Assembly: GCA_013339765.2 (NCBI GenBank)
Contig: CM023449.1
Span: 111,601,778 to 111,665,777, forward strand
Length of the DNA: 64,000 nucleotides
Source of the DNA: Haemaphysalis longicornis
Taxonomy: Eukaryota; Arthropoda; Arachnida; Ixodida; Ixodidae
Direction of reading: 5' to 3'
In this document: one piece after another, positions 1 to 11,102 of the stretch
Position numbering within the stretch: position 1 is the first letter of the stretch
Layout of the letters: each line of letters starts with the position of its first letter
Notes under the pieces: model-generated
The model's database searches: none
The model's input: only the letters and a program-made list of their open reading frames with translations
Told to the model about the DNA's origin: nothing
Translations under genes and position numbers: made by a program

Positions 1-1611
1 ACCTGTGGGGCCGCAAGTTTGAGGCGGTCACGGACCACAAGCCGTTGCTGGGACTGCTGGGGCCTGACAAGGCGGTTCTAGTAGTGCAGGCATCGCCTCG
101 AGTAGTGCGCTGGGCCTTGAGGCTCGCGGCCTACAGCTACCGGCTGGTCTACCGTCCGGGAAAGGACCTGGCACCTGCTGACGCCCTGAGCCGACTGCCC
201 CTGCCGGAGGTGCCTGCTGCAGTTCCTGACCCTGCCGAAGTGTTCATGCTGGAACACGCTTACCCGGAGATGCTGTCCAGGTCGGCAGTGTCGCAGGCGA
301 CCAGCCGGGACCCAGTCCTGTCGCAGGTGGTCAAGGCGGTGTCCCGAGGGGAGGAGTTGGCTGAGCAGACGTACAGCCACAAAGCCGGCGAGCTGAGCCT
401 GCAGCAGGGCTGCTTGCTGTGGGGCTCCAGGGTGGTGATCCCGCAGAGCCTGCGGTCCAGGGTCCTGCAGTTGCTGCATGCGGGTCATCCAGGCGTGGAG
501 AAGACCAAGATGGTGGCCCGGTCCCACGTTTGGTGGCCTGGCCTGGACCAGGACATTGCTCACATGGTAAAGAGCTGCCAAATCTGCCAGGAGAACCAGC
601 GAGCCTCGCGCCATGTGGAGATCACCCCCTGGCCGTTCCCGGAGAGACCCTGGTCCCGCCTGCACGTCGACTTCGGAGGCCCTTTCAAGGGCCACTACTT
701 CCTGGTGGTGGTGGACGCCTTTTCCAAGTGGGCGGTGGAGCTGCCGGTCACCACTCCCTCGGCAGGAGCAACCATTGCGGCGCTGCGGCAAGTCTTTGCA
801 GCCCAGGGGTTGCCGGACGTCATCGTGTCCGACAACGGTCCCGCTTTCGCCAGCGAGGAGTACCTGGCCTGGCTGACGAAGAACGGCATCCGTCGGATGA
901 TGGTTCCGCCAGTACCACCCTGCGTCGAATGGTGCTGCCGAGCGGGTGGTGCAAACAGTGAAAGACAAGCTCAAGAAGAGCAAGGCTGGGGATTTCCGGA
1001 CACAGGTTGCCCGGTTCCTCTTCTAGTACCGGACCACACCCCACGACGTCACGGGACGTGCCCCCTGTGAGCTCCTGTTGGGCCGGATGGTGAAAACACC
1101 GTTGGACGTGTTGCACCCAGACCTCCGGTCCACAGCGCTCCTGAAACAGGTGAAGCAGAAGCTGGCGGCTGACCGAGGTTGCCGTCCTGGGCCCTTGCCG
1201 GAGTCTGGGACTCCGGTCTTCCCCAGGAACTTTCAGCCTTGTCCACGCTGGTCTGCCGGGCACGTGGTCTCTCCTGCCAGTGCATCATCACTGCTCGTTC
1301 GCATGTCGGACGGGACCGCGTGGCACCGGCACGCTGACCATGTGAGGCCTCGCCTCGCGACCTCAGCCGCCCCTTCAGGAAGCCAGCAGCCAGGGGAGCC
1401 AACCACACCGACCGCTGCCAGCACAGCACCAGGGGCTGGTGCTACTCGCGCAACTGTGGCGCCACCTGCAAGCCCGGTGTCACCTGCAAGGCCGACAGCT
1501 GGTGCGAGTGTGACCCAGGTAGCACCTAATGCTGCCACAACAGCTTCGACACCTGTGCTCCGGCGGAGTGAGAGGCAGCGGAGACCGCCGAACCGTTACT
1601 CGCCGGGGTGA
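1..1611 (+). pseudogene. Gypsy pol: RNase H end and integrase, frameshifted
   Basis: The product would have inserted retrotransposon cDNA into the genome. The first frame shows the RNase H end (VTDHKPLLGLL, then PADALSRLP), the integrase zinc finger (HAGHPGVEKTK ... CQICQ) and core aspartates in HVDFGGPF and VSDNGPAF. At about 905-915 the frame shifts, so the YHP...E segment with the catalytic glutamate lies in the other frame. An in-frame TAG follows at about 1024-1026. The second frame then continues to 1611 with a GPY/F-like segment (NFQPCPRWSAGHVV, then WHRHADHVRPR) and a low-complexity tail ending RRSERQRRPPNRYSPG. At least one frameshift and one stop make it non-functional. Confidence 0.85.
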
Positions 1612-1661
1612 CAGGTGTTGTTTGGTGTTTGCGTAAGACAAACAAACTTGGGGGTGAGGGG

Positions 1662-1866
1662 TGTGACAAGTGTAGTGGCGCCCCCATCCCTGATATTCGT
1701 TGGCCGCTAAGTTCAGTGGCCCTACCAGGCTCGGTGGGCAACATTGTGTGTGGCTGGCGAATAAACACCGCCGAGCACGGCTGCTCGGGGGTCAGTCACC
1801 GTCACCACCAGCACGCTGCATGTCGTCTCTCGGCTGGAGGGTACCCCTACCCTTCCAGGTTCACGA
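1662..1866 (+). repeat. Putative 3' LTR of the Gypsy element
   Basis: The segment starts TGTGACAAG directly after the purine tract TGGGGGTGAGGGG and holds an AATAAA signal near 1760, as expected for an LTR. The 3' boundary is uncertain because no partner LTR is in the window. I placed it where LINE-A-like sequence begins. Confidence 0.45.
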
Positions 1867-1878
1867 ACGCGGCTCTAA

Positions 1879-4045
1879 ATAGTGACACAGAGATCAAGCA
1901 GAAAAGCGAACAATGGATAGCAGAAATACGGAAGAAGGACAAAAGCGCATCCAAGAAGTTTTGGAACCATGTGAAATCACTACGCTCAAAAAACGATAAC
2001 CGTCAAAAAATCGTGATTGATGAAAAGGGGGACATTTAGAAGGAGAGCACGCGTTGGCGCATATTCATCGAGTGATTAGTGAGAAGTTTAAGACAATAGT
2101 GGTAGGGAAACCAGCACCGATAACATCAGCGCCACAGAAGACTGCGGAAAGGGAAATAAGTTTGAGCAACCTTGATTGGAAAAAAGCAGAGCAAAAGGTT
2201 TCCCCCCAGACAGCAGTGGACCCGGACGGAATACCAACGCAACTGATAAACCTGCTTGGACCTAAAAGTAAGTAATCGTTTATGAGGGCAATAGATAAGG
2301 TGATAGAAACCAAACTACAAGAGGACTGGTTAAAAAGTAGGATGAATTTAATATATAAGGGCAGAGGAGACAAAGCCAGTATTGATTCATACAGACCACT
2401 CACAGTAACGTCAGTGGTGTATAGAATCGTAATGCAGGCGATAAAATCAGAAATTCAAGCTTTGATGGAAGAAAATGAAATACTTTGGGAACTGCAGAAT
2501 AGATTTAGACGAGACAGGTGACTGGATGACAATTTCTTCGTGATAACGCAATGCATTGACATTGCGAAAGCACAGAATAGACTACTATGGATTACGTTCT
2601 TGGACATTAGAGGGGCATATGATAACGTAAACAGAGAACGGCTGTGGAGAACGCTGAAACTCCAGGGATTAGATGACGAGATAGTACAGTTCCTTATAGC
2701 AACCTATAAAGAAAATAGAGTGCGCCTTACTTGGGAAGGACAGAAATGCGGCCAGCAGATCAACATCCATCGGGGACTGAAACAGGGATGCCCTTTGAGT
2801 CCACTACGGTTTATGCATTACATGCTAGGGTTAGAAAGAAAACTGGAAGAAAGTCCAGTAGGGTTTAGCCTAACCCATATGCTGCAAGGCGAAGTGGTAC
2901 AACAGCATATTCGGGGAATGTTATACGCAGACGACATTGTTCTTTTAGCTGATAACCAAACGAATATGCACCGGCTAATAAATATTAGCGGCCAGGAAGC
3001 CACCGACTTCGGGTTAGATTTCAGTGCAGAAAAATCAGGAATAATGGTTTTCAATGACGCTACCACTGATGTAGTGTCTATCCAGCAAGGCGGATTACCT
3101 AGAGTGAAGGACTATAAATATTTGGGAGGGTGGATAAACGAAGGGGATAACTACTTAAGAACTCACGAGGAGCAACTTAAGGTTAAGGGAAAGCGAAACG
3201 CAGCTATAATGAAGCATAGAGCTCTGTGGGGGTATAACAAATATGAAGTAGTAAGAGGAATGTGGAAAGGAAGTAATGGTTCCGGGTCTCACGTTTGCGA
3301 ATGCTGTACTCTGCTTAAAATCAGGACGTTCTATCAGGCCTTGAAGTAAACCACAGAACGGTTAGGACGTTTGGCCTTAGGCGCGCATGGAAAAACAACT
3401 AACGAAGCAGTTCAGGGAGATATGGGCTGGGCGTCGTTTGAAGTTAGAGAAGCTCAGAGTAAAATATGCTTTGAGATGAGGTTGAGGGAAATGGACCAAC
3501 GAAGGTGGGCAGCTAAGGTTTTTAGGTATCTATACTTGAAAAGCGTGGACACGCAATGGTTAAGAAAGACTAGAAGGCTAACGATGAAATACGGAAAGAA
3601 CAGTGGAAACTCCAAAACAGCCAAGGTAACCAAACAAGAGGCAAGGCAGATTGAAACGAATAAATGGAGGGAAAAAATGGAAGCTAAAACGTCGTTAGAG
3701 ATGTACAGGGCTGAGAAAGTGAACATCAGAAAGGAAAATTTCTGCGATAATTCCCAGGGCAGTGCTTTGCTTTTTGAGGCTAGAGCAGGTTGCCTGCGAA
3801 CTAAGAGTTTTGTGGGGAAGTATTCATGGGTATGCGTGGTCTGCGGAAAAGAAACAGAAACTATGCGGCACATAGTGTTAGAATGTGAGGGTATCTATCC
3901 AAATCTACATGAAGGGAATATTGGGCTTCCAGAAGCCCTAGGATTTAAGGGTATCACAGAGGAAGTTAAATTAGAGGCTGTCGAGGGGACGAAAAGAAGA
4001 TTAGAATGCTGGTGGACGAAAAGCAGGGAGGGGAATATTGCCTAG
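1879..4045 (+). pseudogene. LINE-A reverse transcriptase, multiply broken
   Basis: Fragments in several frames make up one reverse transcriptase. Frames at 1879-2038 and 2054-2275 give the pre-RT region (NLDWKKAEQ, DPDGIP). The frame at 2282-2521 holds SYRPLTVTSVVYRI. The frame at 2540-3349 holds the palm, with DIRGAYDNVN, GLKQGCPLSP and the catalytic YADDIVLLA. The frame at 3371-4045 is the C-terminal region ending in a finger CVVCGKETETMRHIVLEC. Stops and frameshifts separate the blocks (stops at about 2036, 2273, 2519 and 3347). The catalytic aspartates are still present, so decay looks like post-insertion drift. Confidence 0.85.
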
Positions 4046-4211
4046 GACAGTTACCACCTGTAACAGGGAAAAAAACATTTCGGGCCTAATAAGCTTTAGT
4101 GCCTGCCCTAAGCAGCGCTAATATTAAACCAAAAGTGTAAAACATGATTATATTAGACTTTTTGGTAAGATGACATGTCATCACCCCGGTTCAAAGGGGA
4201 GACCAATAGCA

Positions 4212-4229
4212 ATCATCATCATCATCATC
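4212..4229 (+). repeat. (ATC)n tail of LINE-A
   Basis: Short ATC microsatellite at the 3' end of the LINE-A UTR, replacing a poly(A) tail. LINE-B, -C and -D end in the same kind of tail. Confidence 0.75.
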
Positions 4230-4369
4230 GGGGTTTGTTTATCAGTACGAAGAAGTGAGTACGCAATTACTTCGTCGCCGAAAATAGTGCAGTTACATGC
4301 CTCTGCGTATCTAGAACCCCCTTATTGACACTTTATTGATAAGGAAAGTAGGAAAGTAGTTGACGATGT

Positions 4370-7300
4370 TTACGAGATACTGCACACCGATCAGCTAGGT
4401 GTTCTGTGTCTACAGGAAACGCATTTAAATTCCAAGCATACAAAGTTTTTGAACAGTTACCTGGTATTTAGAAAGGACAGGGATAGTGGTAGTACATCTT
4501 CAGAGGGTGTGGCAATCATTGCCCGAAAGTCCTTGGCGTGTCACACTATCTAGTTACAGACCGTCCTCGAGTCTGTTGCCATTTGTACCATAATTTTTAT
4601 AGGCTAATAACACTATGTTCTGTTTACATCCCTCCTGATTCCCAGCTCTCGAGCTCGGATTTCGAGGGTCTTGTAGATCAGCTACCCGCACATTTCATTT
4701 TCTTAGGGGACCTCAACGTACATAATATACTCTGGTGCTCTTCTCGCACGGATGCCCGAGGTCGCCTTATCAAAAAATACCTAACAACTTCGGGAGCATG
4801 CCTATTCAATAAAAACAAGCCTACATACCATAATATAGGACACACTTATTCACACCTCGACTTGGCTATTGGCTCTGCAGTACTCTTTCCTTCTCTTAAG
4901 TGGGATGGTGGTACAAACTCACATGGTAGTGACCACTTCCCAACCACATTAACATACATAGGTAAAGGCCCGAATAGTTCACATTCCCATAACAGGTTTA
5001 ATGAAGCTAGAGCGAACTGGAGTACACTTGAGAACTACACCACACATCCATAACACAGCTACACGTTGAAGAAGCTGCCCAACTCCTCACGGCGCACATC
5101 CTCGCCGCCGGCCGAAAAGTCCATTCTCTAGGCCTCCGGTGCCCTGTACAACCCAAGGAGGCCCTCTTGGAATGGACTGTAGGCGTGCGCGAGAGGCTCA
5201 GAACAAGGCGTGGGGTATCCTTCGTTGGTACCCCACGTCCAGTAATCTTGTATTGTTTAAAGGTGCGAAATCACTTGGTAAGCGTGTGCGCCATAAGGCG
5301 AAACGAGCAAGTTGGCGTTCTTTCCTAACATCAATTAATTCATACACGGACAGACGCAGAGTATGGACATGAATACGAAAAGTCAAAGCACAACAAACAT
5401 ACAGCCTATTCCTGGTTTGCACAACAGGGAATACACTTAAAGACCAGGCGAATACACTTGCACAATACTTTCAACACGCGTCAAGCTCTGCACATTACAC
5501 GAAAACCTTCATGCAACATAAAATATCTATCGAAAAGAGCCTGCTGAGCGATAGCAACAGGTCAGATACGTCTTACAACTCAGAGTTTACATTTTGAGCT
5601 GAAGGCTGCTCTGAGCACATGTAAACCTTCAGCTCCGGGCGCACATACCATTACATACAGTATGATACAGCCCTTACACACCGACACTCTGAAAACACTG
5701 CTACAACTATGCAATAAAATACGGCTTTCGGGGCACCTCCCAACGTCTTGGAGAGATGCCATTGTTGTGGCTTTTCTTAAAGAGAGGAAGGACCCGTCTT
5801 CCCCAGCAAGTTATCGTCGTGTCGCCCTGACAAGCTGCCTGTGCAAGCTCATCGAGAAGATGATTAACAGGAGGCTCTTGCACTTTTTAGAGTACAAGGG
5901 GCTTTTCGATGGATGCCAAGCAGTCTTCAGTACGCGCCGATCAATAAACGATCAGCTGGTTGGCTTGGAATCTTACATCAAAGATGTATTCATCCATAAA
6001 CAAAATTATGTGACAGTATTTTTTACATTCAGAAGACTCACGATACTGCATGACGCTACGGTATCCTTAGTGACCTTCAGTCTTCTGGTTTGTCAGGCAG
6101 CATGTTGAACACGCTTGCAGGCTACATGTCAGAAAGAATCTTCCGAGTGAAAGTGGGCTCTGCACTTTCGCGTGTTCGTGTCCAGGAAAACGGGGTGCCT
6201 GAAGGGGGAGTTCTAAGTTGCACATTGTTTATAGTAAAATAGAACTCACTTGGGAACGCACTACCGCCAACAATCTCTTACTGTATGTATGTAGATGATG
6301 TTCAAATGTCCTCAAATTCTCTCATCTGTCCATAGGCGAGTGCCAACTCCAGCTTGGTGTTAACAAACTTGATGACTGGGCCGACAAGAGTGGTTTTAGG
6401 CTTAACCCAGAAAAGTGTACTTGCGTTGTGTTTTCAAGGAGGCGTGATTCACATTGAACCGTATATTAAACTTAAAAGTGTTTTCATTCCTCTCAAGAAT
6501 GAACAAACATTTTTAGGCGAGGTGCTTGATAAAAAACTGGCATTCATTCAACATACAAAACATCTAAAACCTAAATGCTTAAAAACATTGAATATACTGA
6601 AGGTCCTCTCGCACTGATCCTATGGAGCAGACAAAGAAATACTCCTCCGTGTTTTCACCAGTCTTGTTGGCTCACGGTTGGACTATGGGAGTGTCGTCTA
6701 TGGGACAGCCTGTAAAACCGCATAAAAATGTTGGACCCAGTGCTGCACTTGGGGTTACGTCTTGCATCCGGAGCTCTCCGCACGAGCCTCATTGAAAGTC
6801 TATATGTAGAGTGCGATAAATGGAGCCTTGAACACCAGCGGACTTTCATATCCCTGCTGTATGCCATTAGAGTGACCTCCATAAAAAATAACCCTTGTAA
6901 TTTTAGTCTTAACGACATATCAACCGTTCATTTGTACTCAGCGCGTCTATCTTCACCTGATCCATTCTCCTTGACAGTGACAACCCATGGGGAGGGACCA
7001 GGAATCTAATTTGCAGAAAGCATGAAGTAATCTATTGCTAACTTCGCTCCTCCTTGGGAAAGGTCAGCAATCTGTTGTGACATATTCTTCAAGTCCATTG
7101 ACAAGCAAAACGCGCCCACAGAGATCTTAATGGAACATTTTTTTACAACAAAAAGACAAATACCCGTAAAATCCCTTTTACACAGATGCATTCAAGTCTT
7201 CTTCTGCTGTGTCTGGTGGTGCACCTGGTCCCCACTTTTCCAGCACAAGATCAATAAATATAAACAGTAGTATATTCACAGCAGAAGTGTATGGCATTAT

Positions 7301-8131
7301 ACTTGCAATACATCACATCACACAAACCATAACGTCCCTGTCGAGTACGGCTGCCCGAGAGGATGCAACGCACGGCCACGTTGAGGTCGGCCCGTCAACC
7401 GCGCTTTACCTACTGCAGGATTTACTCAATAAAGTCCTTTCCATCCATCCATCCACTCCATAATCTTTACCGACTCTTCAAATGCAGTGACAGCTTTACA
7501 AGCCTTCAAAGAAACCATAAATTGTGTTCTCAATTGCATAATTAGGTCACTAATGTCGGCCTATAAGTACAAACTAAAAGTAATTATTTTCCGGATTCCC
7601 GGACACAGCGGCATTCTGGGAAACGAAATCGCTGACCAGAATGCTGCTGAAGCCGCTCTCCGCAGCACCGTCGATGTGCCCTATGTCCCCTGCCTCGACC
7701 TGAAACCATTGGTAAGAAGGGCTCTTCGTAAATCTTGGCAGAAAATATGAAATACACAAACAGACAACAAGCTACACACTTTAAAGCTACGTTTTGGCAA
7801 ATACATTACTGACAGACAAAACAGACACACGGAAGTAGCCTTAGCCAGGCTACGGATAAGCCACACTCACGTAACACATTCACACATGCTCACTGGGTCT
7901 TCGAGACGCCTGTGTGGCAGGTGTAAAGAGGGCCTATCCGTAGTTCACATACTAATCACATGCAAGGCACCCGACACCACACGACGCATACAATTTTCAG
8001 AAATCTACAGACGACAGATCCCATTCCACCGATTACACTTCTTGGGTGATGAAACAATGTTTTCAGTTCAACGCGTTGTTAAATATTTATCAGAAGTTAT
8101 AGTTCTGAATCTCATATCGTATCATGCATAA
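4370..8131 (+). pseudogene. LINE-B ORF2 (endonuclease, RT, RNase H), broken
   Basis: The endonuclease part (about 4370-5060) shows CLQETHLNSKH, then SVYIPPDSQL, FLGDLNVHN and GSDHFP. The RT part (about 5580-6620) shows SYRRVALTSCLCKL, FLEYKGLFDGCQAVF and, around 6285-6300, a degraded YVDD region. RNase H blocks lie at about 7180-7340 (FTAEVYGIILAIHH) and 7560-7750 (FRIPGHSGILGNEIAD). The C-terminal finger CGRCKEGLSVVHILITC lies at 7911-7960. Frames change more than eight times and many stops are present, so this is a fossil. Confidence 0.85.
7340..7460 (+). mobile_element. Short LINE 3'-end insert with (CCAT)n tail
   Basis: About 115 bp interrupt the LINE-B RNase H domain between the codons for HHITQTIT and IIFTDSS. 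The insert ends CAATAAAGTCC followed by repeated CCAT units (7440-7456). This looks like the 3' UTR and tail of an unrelated, strongly 5'-truncated LINE that inserted after LINE-B. Confidence 0.55.
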
Positions 8132-8315
8132 TCACAAACTGGCCCTCTACACCAGCCATCTCTATGGACTTTATTTGTTTTTACCTCTGTTTCTGATCAG
8201 TTTTAATATTCACTTTTAATCTATGCTAGCTAACCATCTGTTTCTGGCACTCTTTGCTTTAGCTGGCCTTGCGCCATTAAAATGCAACCATCATCATCAG
8301 TTGTTGACTTTGATA

Positions 8316-8336
8316 TTTATTTACAAAGCGTTTATT
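8316..8336 (-). promoter_or_regulatory. Two AATAAA polyadenylation signals
   Basis: On the minus strand AATAAA occurs at 8331-8336 and 8316-8321, shortly after the stop codon of the possible exon at 8367-8609. The position fits a poly(A) signal for that transcript, although AATAAA is also common by chance in AT-rich sequence. Confidence 0.35.
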
Positions 8337-8366
8337 AAAACGTATTAACGACAAGCTTACTGGCGG

Positions 8367-8609
8367 CTACTCCACTGTGCTGACAACATTATGCACGAGG
8401 TTTTCTTCTAGTAACGCCATTGCTCTTTTGTAAACTCTCGGTGCATCATAGCTGGGACGCTCTGTGTAAATGAACTTTGCCCAGTAGAGCACTAAGAGGT
8501 TTTTTTCAGTCAGGAAGAGCCCCGAGCACCTGCTTGCGAACCACCACACCATGTTACGACAACTGACGCAATTGCGGACGAAAACCCTGGCTTTGGATAA
8601 ACCGCGGTT
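8367..8609 (-). CDS. Possible terminal coding exon, unknown protein
   Basis: I do not recognise this protein. On the minus strand a pyrimidine tract ending TTTTCTGCAG lies directly before 8609, a good splice acceptor. It is followed by an 80-codon open frame in phase 0, ending with TAG at 8367-8369. AATAAA signals follow about 30 and 46 bases downstream (8331-8336 and 8316-8321), as expected for a 3' terminal exon. The peptide has a CVSC pair, a tryptophan-rich stretch (NMVWWFASRC, LYWAKFIY) and ends LLEENLVHNVVSTVE. The frame is open further upstream to an ATG at 8693, so an intronless reading is also possible. No upstream exon could be identified. It could be a host gene end, a retrocopy or chance. 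Confidence 0.35.
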   Translation of the reverse strand, partial: NRGLSKARVFVRNCVSCRNMVWWFASRCSGLFLTEKNLLVLYWAKFIYTERPSYDAPRVYKRAMALLEENLVHNVVSTVE

Positions 8610-11006
8610 CTGCAGAAAAGGAAGTTTCATAACTAACTGCTTCCATCTCGTTTTCCACAAATAGTTACGGTTCGAAATAGAAACACAGTGCATACTGCAC
8701 GCGCTGCGATTGTACTTTACTTAACCAATACCACGGCATAAGCGACTTTTTTACACCCGGAAATTTTTGTAGCAAGTCTGTGTTATTAGACGTCACGTGG
8801 CAAAACTTCAGACAGCGGGAAAGAAAATCGCTGAACGTGAATTGAGCCGTGCATGCCGGCTGTTCGCCGAAGCGCTAATTAGTAACGAGCATGCTACAGA
8901 CGCAAGCTCCCGTCCGTAGTTGTGCAATTTTTTCGAAAGTTGCAGGTCCCCCTTAATAATACGGTTGCTTGCTTCGAATCGCTGTACAGCACGCGGTATC
9001 AGCATTTATTGATCGTGTACGCTTTCGCTCCTCGTACGCTCGGGTGCGTTTGTTACTGAGTTGGTAAAGTCTACCGTGATATACACTTTGGCAACTAAAT
9101 CGAATTTTCGCCTTTCAATGCGGAGTTTCAATTAATTACGAGATGTCAAAGAGTCCGTAATACAACCGACAAAAATACATGATCTGCGCTGTTTGGCAAT
9201 GCTGCAGGATTTTCATCTTCTGATTTGAAACCAAATAGACTCAGCTACATGCTATGCACGATGTGCGTGTTTACGTAATTTAATCCCGTTCAAATGGGTG
9301 ACAAATGTCAAAACCCGGGGCCTCCAAAAAGATTTACAATGGGTGTTAGAAGACGAGAACATTAACGTTTTAATTACTAATTAGTGTATGGACTTCAGGC
9401 AGCGCAATAGACCACGTGTCACGCAGTTGTGCGCTCTCGGCCGTCCAAAGGGACTCAACCTGATTTTCCGTTCTGGTACTGCGGCCTAGCAAGCGCCATT
9501 TAGAAATCGGTGTTATTTAACAATTCTAGACGCTTGACGTGCTTTAATGGCTGCATAGGAATTTCTGATGCGCAATAGGATAAACTCGAAATACGTGCAA
9601 TGATTGGAATCAGGCCCATAGCCATTCGGGCTAGTGGCTCAAGACATAAGTCGCGGACGAGGCTCAACGCGCTTTGGTACATATACGGCATTCATGTTTG
9701 CGAAGGCGTTGCTCGAACGTGGTCTATTTCGTAGCTTGTACACCTTTTGAGGCACTCGCGGTGGCCTCCCCAGGCGCACCGCGAAACAGTGAACACAGCT
9801 TAATATAACGGACGCAATACGTTGCTCCGGGCAACAAACACGGCTGAGCACCGCCAGCTCGGTTTAATTAAAAATCACTGGAGCCAAACGGCCCTGTCCG
9901 GAGCTTCTCGCGGACCTGTTTAGGTAGGCAATAGGTTGGATGTAAGCGTTGGTTGCTACACAGATACAGGGACGAGTTGGGGTTTAAGCCCGTCGGTTTT
10001 CTCTATGCCGTTCTTCAACGTGAAGAGATGAAAACATTATACCGGGCAAAAATATTTAAAAGCAGGTCTGCCTTCTCGTGTGCATGTCTTCCTGCTTCTA
10101 AATGCGGGGTAACCACGTGACAAGACGGCAACAACGGGTGCCTGAGTGGGAAAGCGCCTACTTGTGCCAACAGTAGAACTTGGTTCTGTTTCGAACTTTT
10201 TACGATTCAGCGCGCCGTTACCCTCTGCGCGTGGACTGAAAGTTTTGTGCAGCGCTTCGGCGCTGTTTAAGAAAGCCTTCCCTCCTCGGACAGGCTGTAA
10301 CATGCCGGAGAGCGGCCGAGGCGTGGGCGCCTCTCTGTCGGTGAGTCAACCTCGGCCCCCACAAACTGTGAAACAAACTGTTCTTCGTCTTGAGACTTCC
10401 ACCTGCGAAGCGAGCGCCGCCGCCGATATCTCCTTTCCGCCCTTCCTCAGACTCGACAAGCCCCGCAACTACTGGCCTTCACGAAATTGCGAAAGAGTGT
10501 TTGTGTCTGTACTATTTTCGTGCCGCTTGCAAAGCAAGGAAAGCTGTTTGACCGTTTGCGCTTCGGGGATAAATACCGGTTCCTCCGAGCACAGATTGCA
10601 GTCAATTGACGGCGTCTGATCCCGCTGTCGCTCAATTCGTGTTATGCTGTAAGCTCTACCGGAAGCATGGTGTTCCTGTATTATCGCTGATCATCGATCG
10701 CTAAACCACTTAGGTTTTGCTTTCGGCTTTTTGTCGTCACCACCGAAGCAGCAACTTTTGTTTGACGCTCGCCACCACTCTACCACTACATGATGGAGGG
10801 GATTTAACCCGGTTCGGTGACGCCTTCCCAAATGTAACACGCTGCTCTAACAGCAGTCGAAGGCTGTTCTACTTAGCGATGAAGTCGTACGTGAATTCAT
10901 CTTACGCACAGTATTTTCTTCCCTCCGCGAGCATAATAGTGTTTTATAAGAGGGCGTCTTCCAGACGATAGTCTTTCTTGGTTTACTTGAAAGAGAAAAC
11001 TTTACT

Positions 11007-11042
11007 CTGTCTGTCTGTCTGTCTGTCTCTCTGTCTGTCTGT
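11007..11042 (+). repeat. (CTGT)n microsatellite
   Basis: About nine CTGT units with one CTCT interruption. Confidence 0.9.
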
Positions 11043-11073
11043 CACTCGATTCAGCCAGCCAGCCAAAGTGTAA

Positions 11074-11102
11074 CAGATGCTGCGCAATAATCGCAGCATC
11101 TG
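11074..11102 (+). other. Perfect 11-bp hairpin
   Basis: CAGATGCTGCG (11074-11084) and its exact complement (11092-11102) flank the 7-nt loop CAATAAT. It is too short for a typical pre-miRNA. Function is unknown. Confidence 0.5.

Larger units (their letters stand above)
1..1866 (+). mobile_element. Ty3/Gypsy retrotransposon, 3' part
   Basis: The window opens inside a Ty3/Gypsy-type element. Visible in order are the end of RNase H, the integrase zinc-binding and core domains, a GPY/F-like module, a Pro/Ala/Thr-rich tail, a purine-rich tract (1649-1661) and a putative LTR. Gag, protease and reverse transcriptase would lie upstream of base 1. It belongs to a different lineage from the two other Gypsy elements in the window, judging by its integrase and its long low-complexity tail. 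Confidence 0.85.
1867..4229 (+). mobile_element. LINE-A, 5'-truncated non-LTR retrotransposon
   Basis: A non-LTR element lacking its endonuclease and ORF1. It has a broken reverse transcriptase, a C-terminal Cys/His finger, about 165 bp of 3' UTR and a short (ATC)n tail at 4212-4229. Its reverse transcriptase differs clearly from LINE-B/C/D, so it is another family. I cannot assign the clade by eye. Confidence 0.8.
4320..8300 (+). mobile_element. LINE-B, old 5'-truncated copy of the LINE-B/C/D family
   Basis: A non-LTR retrotransposon with apurinic-type endonuclease, reverse transcriptase, RNase H and a C-terminal Cys/His finger. This order fits the I/LOA/R1-like superclade. It lacks ORF1 and is more diverged from LINE-C and LINE-D than they are from each other. 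The 3' end is GCAACCATCATCATCA at 8284-8299. The RNase H region is interrupted by a small foreign insert at about 7340-7460. Confidence 0.85.

Noticed and set aside
78..983. 301-codon minus-strand frame opposite the first Gypsy pol
   Set aside because: Shadow of the plus-strand integrase frame in GC-rich sequence.
8367..8693. ISXO2/IS1595-like transposase identity for the possible exon
   Set aside because: Only a CxxC pair and a vague aromatic pattern agree; the similarity is too weak to name a family.
10146..10619. 157-codon frame in the single-copy stretch
   Set aside because: No recognisable domain, low similarity to any family I know, and located in a GC-rich patch where long open frames arise by chance.
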